A DNA stretch of 64,000 nucleotides, taken from assembly GCF_007677875.1 (NCBI RefSeq), contig NZ_VEDO01000003.1, positions 372,001-436,000 on the forward strand. Reading direction: 5' to 3'. The notes under the pieces were generated by a model. The model was not told the origin of the DNA. It saw only the letters and a program-made list of their open reading frames with translations, and did not search any database. The position numbers and the translations under genes are program-made. Below are positions 56,098 to 63,240 of this stretch, in pieces. This stretch comes from Variovorax boronicumulans (lineage in GTDB: Bacteria > Pseudomonadota > Gammaproteobacteria > Burkholderiales > Burkholderiaceae_C). The first letter of the stretch is position 1. Every line of letters begins with the position of its first letter.

Positions 56098-56700
56098 TCA
56101 GTTCGCGGTGGCGGCCTTGGCGGCTTCGCGCTCGCGCAGGATCTCGGCCAGTTCTTCCTCGGCGCTCTTCTCGCCGGCTTTGAGCGTCGGGTCGGGTCCA
56201 TCGCCACTCAGGAAGGCAATGCGCTTGATGAGCTCGGACCAGCCCTGCAGCATCAACAGCGAAAAGCCCACCGGCAGGGCCAGCCATACGGGCCAGCGGA
56301 TCAGGCCGCCCGGGTTGCCCGACATCTCGCCCGATGCGTACATCTGCTGGGTCATGGGCACGGTGTAGTACAGCACCAGCAGGCACAGCGGCGTGAGGAA
56401 GAACGCGAAGCCGACGATGTCGATCCAGATCTGCGCCTTCTTGGGCAGGCGGCTGTTGAGCACGTCGATGCGCACATGCTCGCGGTTGAGCAGCGTGAAG
56501 CCGGCGGCCACCAGGAACGACCAGGCGAACAGGTACCACTGGACTTCCAGGTAGGCATTCGAACTGGTGTTGAACACCTTGCGTACCACGGCGTTGATCG
56601 CGCTGATGGCCGTGGACGCCAGGATCAGCCAGATCACCCATTTGCCGACCTGGGCGTTGAGCCAGTCGATGGCCCGCGAGAGCTTTAACAAGCCTTGCAT
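56098..56700 (-). CDS. dctQ: TRAP transporter small permease subunit DctQ
   Basis: The 200-residue membrane protein has four predicted helices and the DctQ opening (AIDWLNAQVGKWVIWLILASTAISAINAVVRKVFNTSSNAYLEVQWYLF). It pairs with DctM, which follows after 15 bases. GAGGAAG precedes the ATG at 56700. The C-terminal 40 residues are charged (GEKSAEEELAEILREREAAKA). Confidence 0.9.
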   Translation of the reverse strand: MQGLLKLSRAIDWLNAQVGKWVIWLILASTAISAINAVVRKVFNTSSNAYLEVQWYLFAWSFLVAAGFTLLNREHVRIDVLNSRLPKKAQIWIDIVGFAFFLTPLCLLVLYYTVPMTQQMYASGEMSGNPGGLIRWPVWLALPVGFSLLMLQGWSELIKRIAFLSGDGPDPTLKAGEKSAEEELAEILREREAAKAATAN

Positions 56701-56849
56701 GTCTTCCTCGTGTGTGTTGGATGCCCCGATGCGAAAGCACCCGGCACGCCGGCGTTGTGCGCCAGCGGGTCGGGTGCGTGAGGCGCGCGGATTTTATAGG
56801 GTGCGCCACGGCGTGCCACCGCGCCGCGCGCCTCGCCGGCCAGCATGCC

Positions 56850-56855
56850 CATAAT
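56850..56855 (+). promoter_or_regulatory. -10-like hexamer before the EgtB/SenA-like gene
   Basis: CATAAT ends six bases before the ATG at 56862, the same spacing as at uvrD and polA. No ribosome binding site is seen. Confidence 0.35.
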
Positions 56856-56861
56856 GGCCCG

Positions 56862-58076
56862 ATGCCAACGTCTTCCGCTGCCACGCTGTCCGCGTCCGTG
56901 GACACGCCTGCCTTCCGCCGCGCCGGCCGCGAGGCCTTGTCGCTGGCGCTGATGGATGCACGCAACCACACGCTGCACCTGCTGGAGCTGTGCGAGCGCC
57001 ATGGCGCGGGCATGGCGGGCCGCGCGGGCGACCCGCTGTGGCTGGCCGGCCATTCCGGCTGGTTCGCCGAGCATTGGATCGGCCGCAACCCGCAGCGCCA
57101 CCAGGGCGCGGCCTGTCCGCCGCGGCCGCTGCGGCTGGCCTCGATCGAGCCACGGGCCGACCTGTGGTGGGCCGATGGAGCGGAGCAAGGGCCTGATGCG
57201 GCCACCACGCGCGTCTATCTGCTCGAGCAGCTTGAGAGCACGCTGGAACTGCTGGAGAAGGCACCCGACAACGATGCCGGCCTGTACTTTTTTCGCCTCG
57301 CGGTGGTGCACGAGGACCAGCGCGGCGAAGACATCCTGGTGCAGGCCCAGCGCCTGGGCGTGCCGGTGCCGCTGCTGGCGCGCGAGCCGCGCCGCCCTTC
57401 CGCGCCGCTGCTGGTGCCGGCCACGCGCTGGCAGCTGGGCGCGATGCCTAACGGCCTCGTGCTCGACAACGAGCAATGGGCCCATGCCGTGCAGATCCCC
57501 GAATTCGAGATCGATGCGCAACCGGTCAGCTGGGCCCAGTTCGTGGAATTCGTCGACGACGGCGGCTACGACCGCGCAGAACTCTGGCATCCCGAAGGCT
57601 GGGCCTGGCTGGAGCGCGAGCAGGCCCTGGACGAAGGCCGGCGCGGCCCCCGCTATGTAGAGCAGATCGGCGTGGCCAGCGGCGCCGTGCTGCAGCGGCG
57701 CTTCGGCCGCGCGGTGCGCATGGCTGCCGAGCACAGTGCCGTGCACGTGAGCTGGTGGGAGGCCGATGCCTGGTGCCGCTGGGCCGGCCGGCGCCTGCCC
57801 GCGGAGGCGGAATGGGATTGCGCCGCCCACACCGCGGCGCGGCGCGGCTTCGACTGGGGCATGGTGCACGAATGGATGGCCGGCACGCTGCAGCCCTGGC
57901 CTGGCTTCACGCCGGGGCCGTGGGCGGACATGAGCCAGCCCTGGATGGGTCGCGCGCGCGTGCTGCGCGGCGCCTCCTTCGCCACGCGTGCGCGGCTGCA
58001 CGACCGTGGCCTGCGCGGCTTCGCGATGCCCGACAACGACTGGCGCTTCGTCGGCTTTCGCAGCTGCGCGCTCTGA
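56862..58076 (+). CDS. EgtB/SenA-like non-haem iron sulfoxide/selenoxide synthase homologue
   Basis: The 404-residue protein has an N-terminal DinB-like domain (ALMDARNHTLHLLELCE, DPLWLAGHSGWFAEHW with H64, then HEDQRGED at 150-156) and a C-terminal formylglycine-generating/SUMF1 fold (VHEWMAGTLQPWPGF, VLRGASFATR, LRGFAMPDNDWRFVGFR). This is the layout of EgtB (ergothioneine) and SenA (selenoneine) synthases. In EgtB the iron is held by three His; the third position (H-x3-H, second His) is Arg154 here. No senB, senC or egtD gene adjoins. It may be an altered or moonlighting paralogue. The SenA assignment rests on memory of the family and is tentative. Confidence 0.7.
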   Translation: MPTSSAATLSASVDTPAFRRAGREALSLALMDARNHTLHLLELCERHGAGMAGRAGDPLWLAGHSGWFAEHWIGRNPQRHQGAACPPRPLRLASIEPRADLWWADGAEQGPDAATTRVYLLEQLESTLELLEKAPDNDAGLYFFRLAVVHEDQRGEDILVQAQRLGVPVPLLAREPRRPSAPLLVPATRWQLGAMPNGLVLDNEQWAHAVQIPEFEIDAQPVSWAQFVEFVDDGGYDRAELWHPEGWAWLEREQALDEGRRGPRYVEQIGVASGAVLQRRFGRAVRMAAEHSAVHVSWWEADAWCRWAGRRLPAEAEWDCAAHTAARRGFDWGMVHEWMAGTLQPWPGFTPGPWADMSQPWMGRARVLRGASFATRARLHDRGLRGFAMPDNDWRFVGFRSCAL

Positions 58077-58079
58077 ACC

Positions 58080-58649
58080 TCAGGGCTTGGCGGCTGGCGC
58101 CGCGGCGGGCTCGGGCGTGCCGATGGCCGCGTCCAGCTTCTTGCGGATGGTGGCTTCCAGTGCCTTGAGCTTGGGTTCCATGTCGCCGCGCACCTCGGGG
58201 CCGAGCTTCTCGGCCAGCGGGCGGAACATCTCGTCGTTGACCTGCTGGTACTTACGGAAAGCCGGTGCCTCCAGCGCGCCGATCAGCTGCTTGAGTTCGG
58301 CCTCGGAGAACTTGGCCTCCAGCACGGCACCGGTTGTCGAGGGCAGCAGCCGCACCGCGGCTTCGCGCAGGATGGGCGTGCTTTCCTCCACGAACTTGCG
58401 CACGTCGCCCTGCACGTCGCGGACCAGCGCCTCGCGCTTTTCCAGCGGCACGCGCTGCTGGATCACGGAGCCGACCGACTGCATGATGGCTCCCGCCGGC
58501 CGCTCGGCCAGTCCGCGCACCTGGGTCTCCACGATGGGGCGCTGCAACTGCAGCACCTTGGCGACGAGTTCCTTCTTGGCGGGCGAGGTTTCGGCATGGG
58601 CCAGGGTACTGGCCGCGACCAGCAGTGCGGCGGCGAGGATCTTGTTCAA
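58080..58649 (-). CDS. DUF2059 family secreted protein
   Basis: The 189-residue protein has a signal peptide (MNKILAAALLVAASTLAHA-E) and the DUF2059 helical domain (KELVAKVLQLQRPIVETQVRGLAER ... FSEAELKQLIGALEAPAFRKYQQVNDEM). It is periplasmic with unknown function. The start is a TTG at 58649, supported by AGGAA about seven bases upstream and the position of the signal peptide. It is convergent with the EgtB/SenA-like gene, three bases apart. Confidence 0.85.
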   Translation of the reverse strand: MNKILAAALLVAASTLAHAETSPAKKELVAKVLQLQRPIVETQVRGLAERPAGAIMQSVGSVIQQRVPLEKREALVRDVQGDVRKFVEESTPILREAAVRLLPSTTGAVLEAKFSEAELKQLIGALEAPAFRKYQQVNDEMFRPLAEKLGPEVRGDMEPKLKALEATIRKKLDAAIGTPEPAAAPAAKP

Positions 58650-58724
58650 AGCGTGTTCCTGTCTTGGAAGATGCGGGCGTGCCGGCCATTATCACCACGC
58701 CCGGTGACGCGGCCGGCACCAGGA

Positions 58725-59600
58725 TCAGCGCGCTGCCAGCAGGGCCACGAGCTCGGGCAGCAGGCGCTCGCCGTTGCCGGTCTGTACGGCCTGCTCCAGC
58801 GTCTGGCGCACGCCCTGGGCCACGGCACGCGCGGCACTGCCGTCCTCGGCCATCTGCGTGTAGTAGGTGAGGTCCTTGAGCGCGTTGGACATGGAAAAGC
58901 GCAGGCCTGATGTGTCCTGGGCCAGCAGGAACGGCTTGAGCCGCTCCAGTGCCGCGCCGCCGCCGCCGCCCTTGGCCAGCACGTCGACGAAGACCTCGGG
59001 CGCCACCCCGGCGCGTTGCGCACAGGCCGCGGCCTCGGCCAACAGCGTCACAAAGCCCAGCGAGACGTAGTTGTGCAGCAGCTTCATGCGGTGGCCCGCG
59101 CCGACGGGGCCGGCATGCGTGATGTTCTCGGCGAAGCAGGCGAGGATGGGGCGGCATTCGGCGAACAGCGCGGCATCGCCGCCGACCAGCAGGTTGAGCC
59201 GGCCCTCGTGCGCCTCCTTGGGCGTGCGCGTCATCGGCGTGTCCAGGAAGCGGCCGCCCGCGGCCTGCACGGCCTGCGCAACCCGTTCGGTGGAGGTCGG
59301 CACGGCCGTGGAGCAGTCGATCACCACGGTGCCGGGTTTCAGGCCCTCCAGCACGCCGCCCGCGCCGAGCAGCACGGCCTCGACCTGGGGCGTGCCGGTC
59401 ACGCACAGGATCACCACCTCGGAAGCGGCGGCCACGTCCTTGGCGCTGGTCTGCGTGGTGACGCCGGCGGCCTTGAGCTCGTCCAGCGGCTGATTGCCTG
59501 CATGTTCGAGCACCGTGAGCGGGTAGCCGTGCTTGGCGATGTTGCGAGCGATGCCGTGGCCCATGAGGCCGATGCCGATCATGCCGATCTTCTGTTTCAT
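58725..59600 (-). CDS. 3-hydroxyisobutyrate/L-threonate-dehydrogenase-like oxidoreductase
   Basis: The 291-residue protein of the beta-hydroxyacid dehydrogenase family has the Rossmann motif GMIGIGLMGHGIARNIAKHG, the substrate-binding DTPMTRTPKEAHEG, the catalytic-Lys stretch GAGHRMKLLHNYVSLG and a C-terminal helix bundle. Relatives act on 3-hydroxyisobutyrate, tartronate semialdehyde or L-threonate. It is the most downstream member of the apionate-type cluster, 68 bases after the GntR gene, so a role with branched sugar acids or a C2-C4 product is plausible but unproven. Confidence 0.85.
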   Translation of the reverse strand: MKQKIGMIGIGLMGHGIARNIAKHGYPLTVLEHAGNQPLDELKAAGVTTQTSAKDVAAASEVVILCVTGTPQVEAVLLGAGGVLEGLKPGTVVIDCSTAVPTSTERVAQAVQAAGGRFLDTPMTRTPKEAHEGRLNLLVGGDAALFAECRPILACFAENITHAGPVGAGHRMKLLHNYVSLGFVTLLAEAAACAQRAGVAPEVFVDVLAKGGGGGAALERLKPFLLAQDTSGLRFSMSNALKDLTYYTQMAEDGSAARAVAQGVRQTLEQAVQTGNGERLLPELVALLAAR

Positions 59601-59668
59601 GGCGTTGTCCTTGCTTGTTGGCGGGGAGGGGAGAGCGTGGCCGCGTGGCGCCGCATTGTCTGCAATGT

Positions 59669-60427
59669 TCACGTGCCGCCAGTGGGCGCTGGCCTGCGCC
59701 TGGCCGCTGCGCCTTGCTGCTGCGCAATGCGCTGGTACAGCGCGTTGGAGCGCAGCAGGTGCGCGCGCATGGCCTGTTCGGCCGCATCGCCGTCGCGGGC
59801 CGCGATGGCATCGACGATGCGCCGGTGCTCGGCCAGCGTGAGCTGCTCGGCGCCCGGGGCGCGCACCAGCGGCCGGTAGTAGTCGCTGCCCCAGCGGAAG
59901 ATGGCCTCGACGATGGCCGGGAAGATCGGGTTGCCGCTGATGCGCGCGATCTCGCGGTGAAATGCCATGTCGCGGTCGAGGAAGTGGTCCAGCTCGGCCA
60001 GCGAGGCCTCGTGCTCGGCGATGCGCGCCTCGAGCGCCTGCACGTCCTCGTGCGTGGCGCGCTCGGCCGCCATGCGCGCCATGCCGGCCTCCAGGAACAC
60101 GCGTGCGTCCTTGAGGTGCTCCAGCGTGTCGGGCTGCACGCTCAGCAGGTGGCGCGCGCCGCTGCCGATCTGGCGGATCAGGTCGTCGGCCGTCGGCACC
60201 ACCACGCGCGCGCGCTCGCCATGCGAGATTTCCACGATACCCGAGCGCTCCATGGCCTGCAGTGCCTCGCGCACGGCGGGCCGGCCCACGCCGTAGAAGT
60301 CCATGAGTTCGCGCTCCGGCGGCAACTGCTCGCCAGGGCGGATCTCGCCGCTTTCGATGCGGGCCATCAGGCGGTCCCGGACCTCCTGGTAGAGCTTGCG
60401 TTTCTGGATCGGGCCGGTGGTGCTCAT
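59669..60427 (-). CDS. FadR-type GntR transcriptional regulator
   Basis: The 252-residue regulator has an N-terminal winged helix-turn-helix (YQEVRDRLMARIESGEIRPGEQLPPERELMDFYGVGRPAVREALQ) and a FadR C-terminal (FCD) ligand-binding helix bundle with metal-ligand candidates (DRDMAFHREIARISGN). It is most likely the pathway-specific regulator of the surrounding apionate-type cluster, 37 bases after the kinase gene on the same strand. GATAAT on the minus strand (60464-60469) may be its own -10. The effector is unknown. Confidence 0.88.
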   Translation of the reverse strand: MSTTGPIQKRKLYQEVRDRLMARIESGEIRPGEQLPPERELMDFYGVGRPAVREALQAMERSGIVEISHGERARVVVPTADDLIRQIGSGARHLLSVQPDTLEHLKDARVFLEAGMARMAAERATHEDVQALEARIAEHEASLAELDHFLDRDMAFHREIARISGNPIFPAIVEAIFRWGSDYYRPLVRAPGAEQLTLAEHRRIVDAIAARDGDAAEQAMRAHLLRSNALYQRIAQQQGAAARRRPAPTGGT

Positions 60428-60464
60428 GCGAAAGGCGCGGACGGGCAGCTGTGCTGCGGGCGCA

Positions 60465-61850
60465 TTATCCGGGCGCCGCTGCAACGGCGCCGTCGCGCAC
60501 GCGGGCGAAGAAGTCGGCCCCACCGATCTGGCCGCCCTTGAGCACGATCTCCAGTCCATCGCGCTGTGGCAGAGCCGACCAGGCGCGGCACAGCGGCGCG
60601 CCGGGCGCCAGGCCCGCGGCCACCGTCAGCGCCGTGATGCCGAGCGCGGCGGCCACCTCGCCCGAACTGTCGCCCCCTGCCACGGCGATGCGGCGCAGCG
60701 TGGGCGCGCGCTCCAGCACCGCGCGCATCAGCAGGGCCAGCACCTGGCCCGTACGCTGGGCGGCCTGGGCGCGTGACAGACCGGCAGCGGCGGCCGTGGC
60801 GTCGAAGGCCTGCACGGCCGGGTCGTCCGGGCCGCGCGCGGTGTAGAGCAGCGGGCTGGCGCCCCGGTCCAGCGCCGTGCAGGCTGCGTCGCACACGCGC
60901 GCCAATTCGTCTTGCGCCGCAGCGCCCAGCGCGCGCGCCAGGTCGATGCGCAGCAGGGCGAAGCCGTCGGCCTCGGCCTGGTCGATCTGCCGGGCCGTGA
61001 CGGGCGAGCAGCTGCCGCTGACGGCCGCGGTGCGTCCGGCCGGTCCGGCGAGCGGCAAAGGCGCTGCTTCGGGCAGCAGGCCCTGCGCGCGCCACCAGGC
61101 CGTCAACGCGTACTGCAGGCCGGAGGAGGAGGCCGTGAACACGCCCGCGCCGCGCTGCTCCCAGACCAGGCGGCCGGCCTCGCACAGCGTTTGCGCATCG
61201 AGCACGTCGATCAGCACCACGGGGGGCTCGGCCGCCGCCTGCAGGCACTGCGCCAGCGCCTGCGCCCCCAGCCCGGCCTTGAGCTGCGTGAAGTCCACCA
61301 GCGCGTGCGGCCGTTCGGTCTGCGCGCCCAGGTGGCGGCGCAGGTCGGCTTCGGCCATGGGCGTGACCGGGTGGCGCGACATGGTCGGGTGCCGGTCCAG
61401 GCGCCAGCCCTGGCCGTCGGCCACGGCGAACAGGTTGCCGAAGGCCTGGTAGCGGCCCAGCCGCGGCGCGCCCACCACCATGGGCGACCACCGGCCCGGC
61501 ATCAGCGGCACGCCGATGTCGACGGCGCAGCCGATCGAGCCGATGGCGGGTGCGGAATCGAAGGTCGAGCAGATCTTGTACTGCAGCAGCGGCGCGCCGA
61601 GCCCGGCCAGGGCCTGCAGGGCCGGCCGCAGATGCGCGTGCATCCAGGCCGGGTCCCGGCCGCGCGACAGGCCGGCCAGACCCACGCAGCGCGCCTGTGG
61701 AAAGCGCGCCAGCGCGGCTGCGTCTGGCGTCTGCAGGAACAGCACGGTGGGCACACCGGCGGCCGTGAAGGCCTCCAGCACGTCGGTGGAGCCGGTGAAA
61801 TCGTCGCCGTAGAAGGCCAGCAGCAGGCCTGGGGGCAGAGGTTCGGCCAT
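60465..61850 (-). CDS. oiaK: Four-carbon acid sugar kinase family protein, probable 3-oxo-isoapionate kinase
   Basis: The 461-residue protein has the DUF1537 N-terminal domain with FYGDDFTGSTDVLEAF (residues 13-28), KICSTFDSAPAIGSIG, and the C-terminal nucleotide-binding domain (GSCSPVTARQIDQAEADG, GGDSSGEVAAALGITALT, LKGGQIGGADFF). This family includes the OtnK/DtnK kinases and OiaK of D-apionate catabolism. The neighbouring RuBisCO-like protein and ApnO point to OiaK. The ATG at 61850 overlaps the upstream stop by one base (TGATG). Substrate assignment is by context. Confidence 0.8.
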   Translation of the reverse strand: MAEPLPPGLLLAFYGDDFTGSTDVLEAFTAAGVPTVLFLQTPDAAALARFPQARCVGLAGLSRGRDPAWMHAHLRPALQALAGLGAPLLQYKICSTFDSAPAIGSIGCAVDIGVPLMPGRWSPMVVGAPRLGRYQAFGNLFAVADGQGWRLDRHPTMSRHPVTPMAEADLRRHLGAQTERPHALVDFTQLKAGLGAQALAQCLQAAAEPPVVLIDVLDAQTLCEAGRLVWEQRGAGVFTASSSGLQYALTAWWRAQGLLPEAAPLPLAGPAGRTAAVSGSCSPVTARQIDQAEADGFALLRIDLARALGAAAQDELARVCDAACTALDRGASPLLYTARGPDDPAVQAFDATAAAAGLSRAQAAQRTGQVLALLMRAVLERAPTLRRIAVAGGDSSGEVAAALGITALTVAAGLAPGAPLCRAWSALPQRDGLEIVLKGGQIGGADFFARVRDGAVAAAPG

Positions 61851-63112
61851 CACCAGACGCCGAGCGCGGCCTGCAGTTCGGGGTGCTCGCGCGCATGCGC
61901 TGCCAGCGGCACGCCGGCCTGCGCGGCGTCCCAGGCCTGGCGCATCGCGGCCACGCCGGCGCCAATGCCGCCCCGGTGGCCCAGGATGCCGCCGCCGGCC
62001 GCGTGGATCAGGTCGCAGCCGCCGACGGCGGCATGCGTGGGCGCCGCCTGCAGCCCGGTCTGGCCCGAACTGAACACCGGCATGGCGACCATGGGATGGC
62101 CGTCGAAAGCCGGCGCCAGCACAGCCTGGGCCGCCGCGACCACGCTGTCGTCGGGCTCGCTGAACTTGTTGGCCAGGCCGTTCACGTGCAGGTGGTCGGC
62201 GCCGGCCAGGCGCCACAGCAGCTGCCAAGGCGCGTAGTCCCAGCCCAGGGCCGGGCTGCGCGAGAGATAGCCCCAGCCGGCGCGGTGCCCGTGGATCGGC
62301 AACTGGGCATGGCGGCGCAAGGCCAGCAGGCCGGCCAGGCCGATGGACTGCAGGCACACCATCACGCAGGTGCCGCCCAGGGCCAGCACGAGGTCGTGGC
62401 GCCGGCGCATCTCGTCCAGGTCGCCCGTGATGTTGAAGGCCACCATCGCCTTGCGGCCGCTGCGCTCTGCCGCTTCGTTCACGACCTGCATGACGGCGCG
62501 CGCCCGGTCGTCGAACGGGCAGTGCGGGCCGTCGGCCTGCAGTTCGTCGTCCTTGACGAAGTCGATGCCGCCCTCGACCAGCTCGCGCACGGTGCCGGCC
62601 GTCTGCGCCGGCGTGAGGCCCACGCTGGGCTTGACGATGGTGCCGATCAGCGGCCCCCGGGGCACACCGGCCAGCCGGCGCGTGCCGGCGATGCCGAAGG
62701 CCGGGCCCGGCATGGCCGCCGCGAAGTCCGCCGGCAGGCGCAGGTCCAGCAGGCGCAGACCAGAGACCTGGCGCAGCTCGAACAGGTTGCCGGCCACGGT
62801 GGACACCAGGTTGGGCAGCGAAGGCCCCAGGTTCGCCAGCGGCCAGGACAGCGTGAGCCGGCAGCGCGTGTAGCGCGCCGACGCCATGCTGCTGGGCAGG
62901 CTGGGGCGGTCGCTGTGGTCGATGACATCCAGCCGCTCCACGCGCGCACCGGCGCGCGCCTTGAGTTCGGGCGTCTCGCCCGGCACGGCCGTGAAAGTTC
63001 CGCTGGACTGTTCGCCGGCGATGACTTCCGCCGCCAGGTGCGGGTCGGCGCCGGTCTCCAGCCAGTAGCTGGCATGGATGCGGCCGTCAGGCGATGCGAA
63101 GCGCGCGGGCAT
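61850..63112 (-). CDS. Type IV RuBisCO-like protein, probable 3-oxo-isoapionate-4-phosphate-acting enzyme (OiaX/OiaT class)
   Basis: The 420-residue protein matches the RuBisCO large-subunit fold. Seen are the KPSVGLTP loop (K161), the carbamylated-Lys/metal motif GGIDFVKDDE (K187, D189, E190), the HGHRAGWG segment and the phosphate-binding IHAAGGGILGH. RuBisCO's loop 6 is replaced by VNGLANKFSEPDD, so it is not a CO2-fixing enzyme. In D-apiose catabolism such proteins either decarboxylate (OiaX) or transcarboxylate/hydrolyse (OiaT) 3-oxo-isoapionate-4-phosphate; I cannot separate the two. It has no good ribosome site of its own and follows a 31-codon ORF. Confidence 0.88.
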   Translation of the reverse strand: MPARFASPDGRIHASYWLETGADPHLAAEVIAGEQSSGTFTAVPGETPELKARAGARVERLDVIDHSDRPSLPSSMASARYTRCRLTLSWPLANLGPSLPNLVSTVAGNLFELRQVSGLRLLDLRLPADFAAAMPGPAFGIAGTRRLAGVPRGPLIGTIVKPSVGLTPAQTAGTVRELVEGGIDFVKDDELQADGPHCPFDDRARAVMQVVNEAAERSGRKAMVAFNITGDLDEMRRRHDLVLALGGTCVMVCLQSIGLAGLLALRRHAQLPIHGHRAGWGYLSRSPALGWDYAPWQLLWRLAGADHLHVNGLANKFSEPDDSVVAAAQAVLAPAFDGHPMVAMPVFSSGQTGLQAAPTHAAVGGCDLIHAAGGGILGHRGGIGAGVAAMRQAWDAAQAGVPLAAHAREHPELQAALGVW

Positions 63113-63115
63113 GCC

Positions 63116-63211
63116 TCAGCGCCCGTTCCGGCGCGGCCGCCGTGTCGCCCGCCGTCCTGCGGGCCCGCAGGCGGTGCCGGTGCCGGGGCGGGACTGGGTG
63201 AGATGGAACAT
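63116..63211 (-). CDS. Possible 31-residue Arg-rich ORF before the RuBisCO-like gene
   Basis: ATG at 63211 has AGGAGA at good spacing. The product begins MFHLTQSRPG and ends in an Arg-rich tail (RRATRRPRRNGR, pI very high). Its TGA lies three bases before the start of the RuBisCO-like gene (TGAGGCATG), whose own ribosome site is weak. It fills the 128-base gap after apnO. It could be a coupling leader or a real small basic protein; no family is recognised. Confidence 0.4.
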   Translation of the reverse strand: MFHLTQSRPGTGTACGPAGRRATRRPRRNGR

Positions 63212-63240
63212 GCGTGGTCTCCTGCGGGTGCCGTGTGGCT

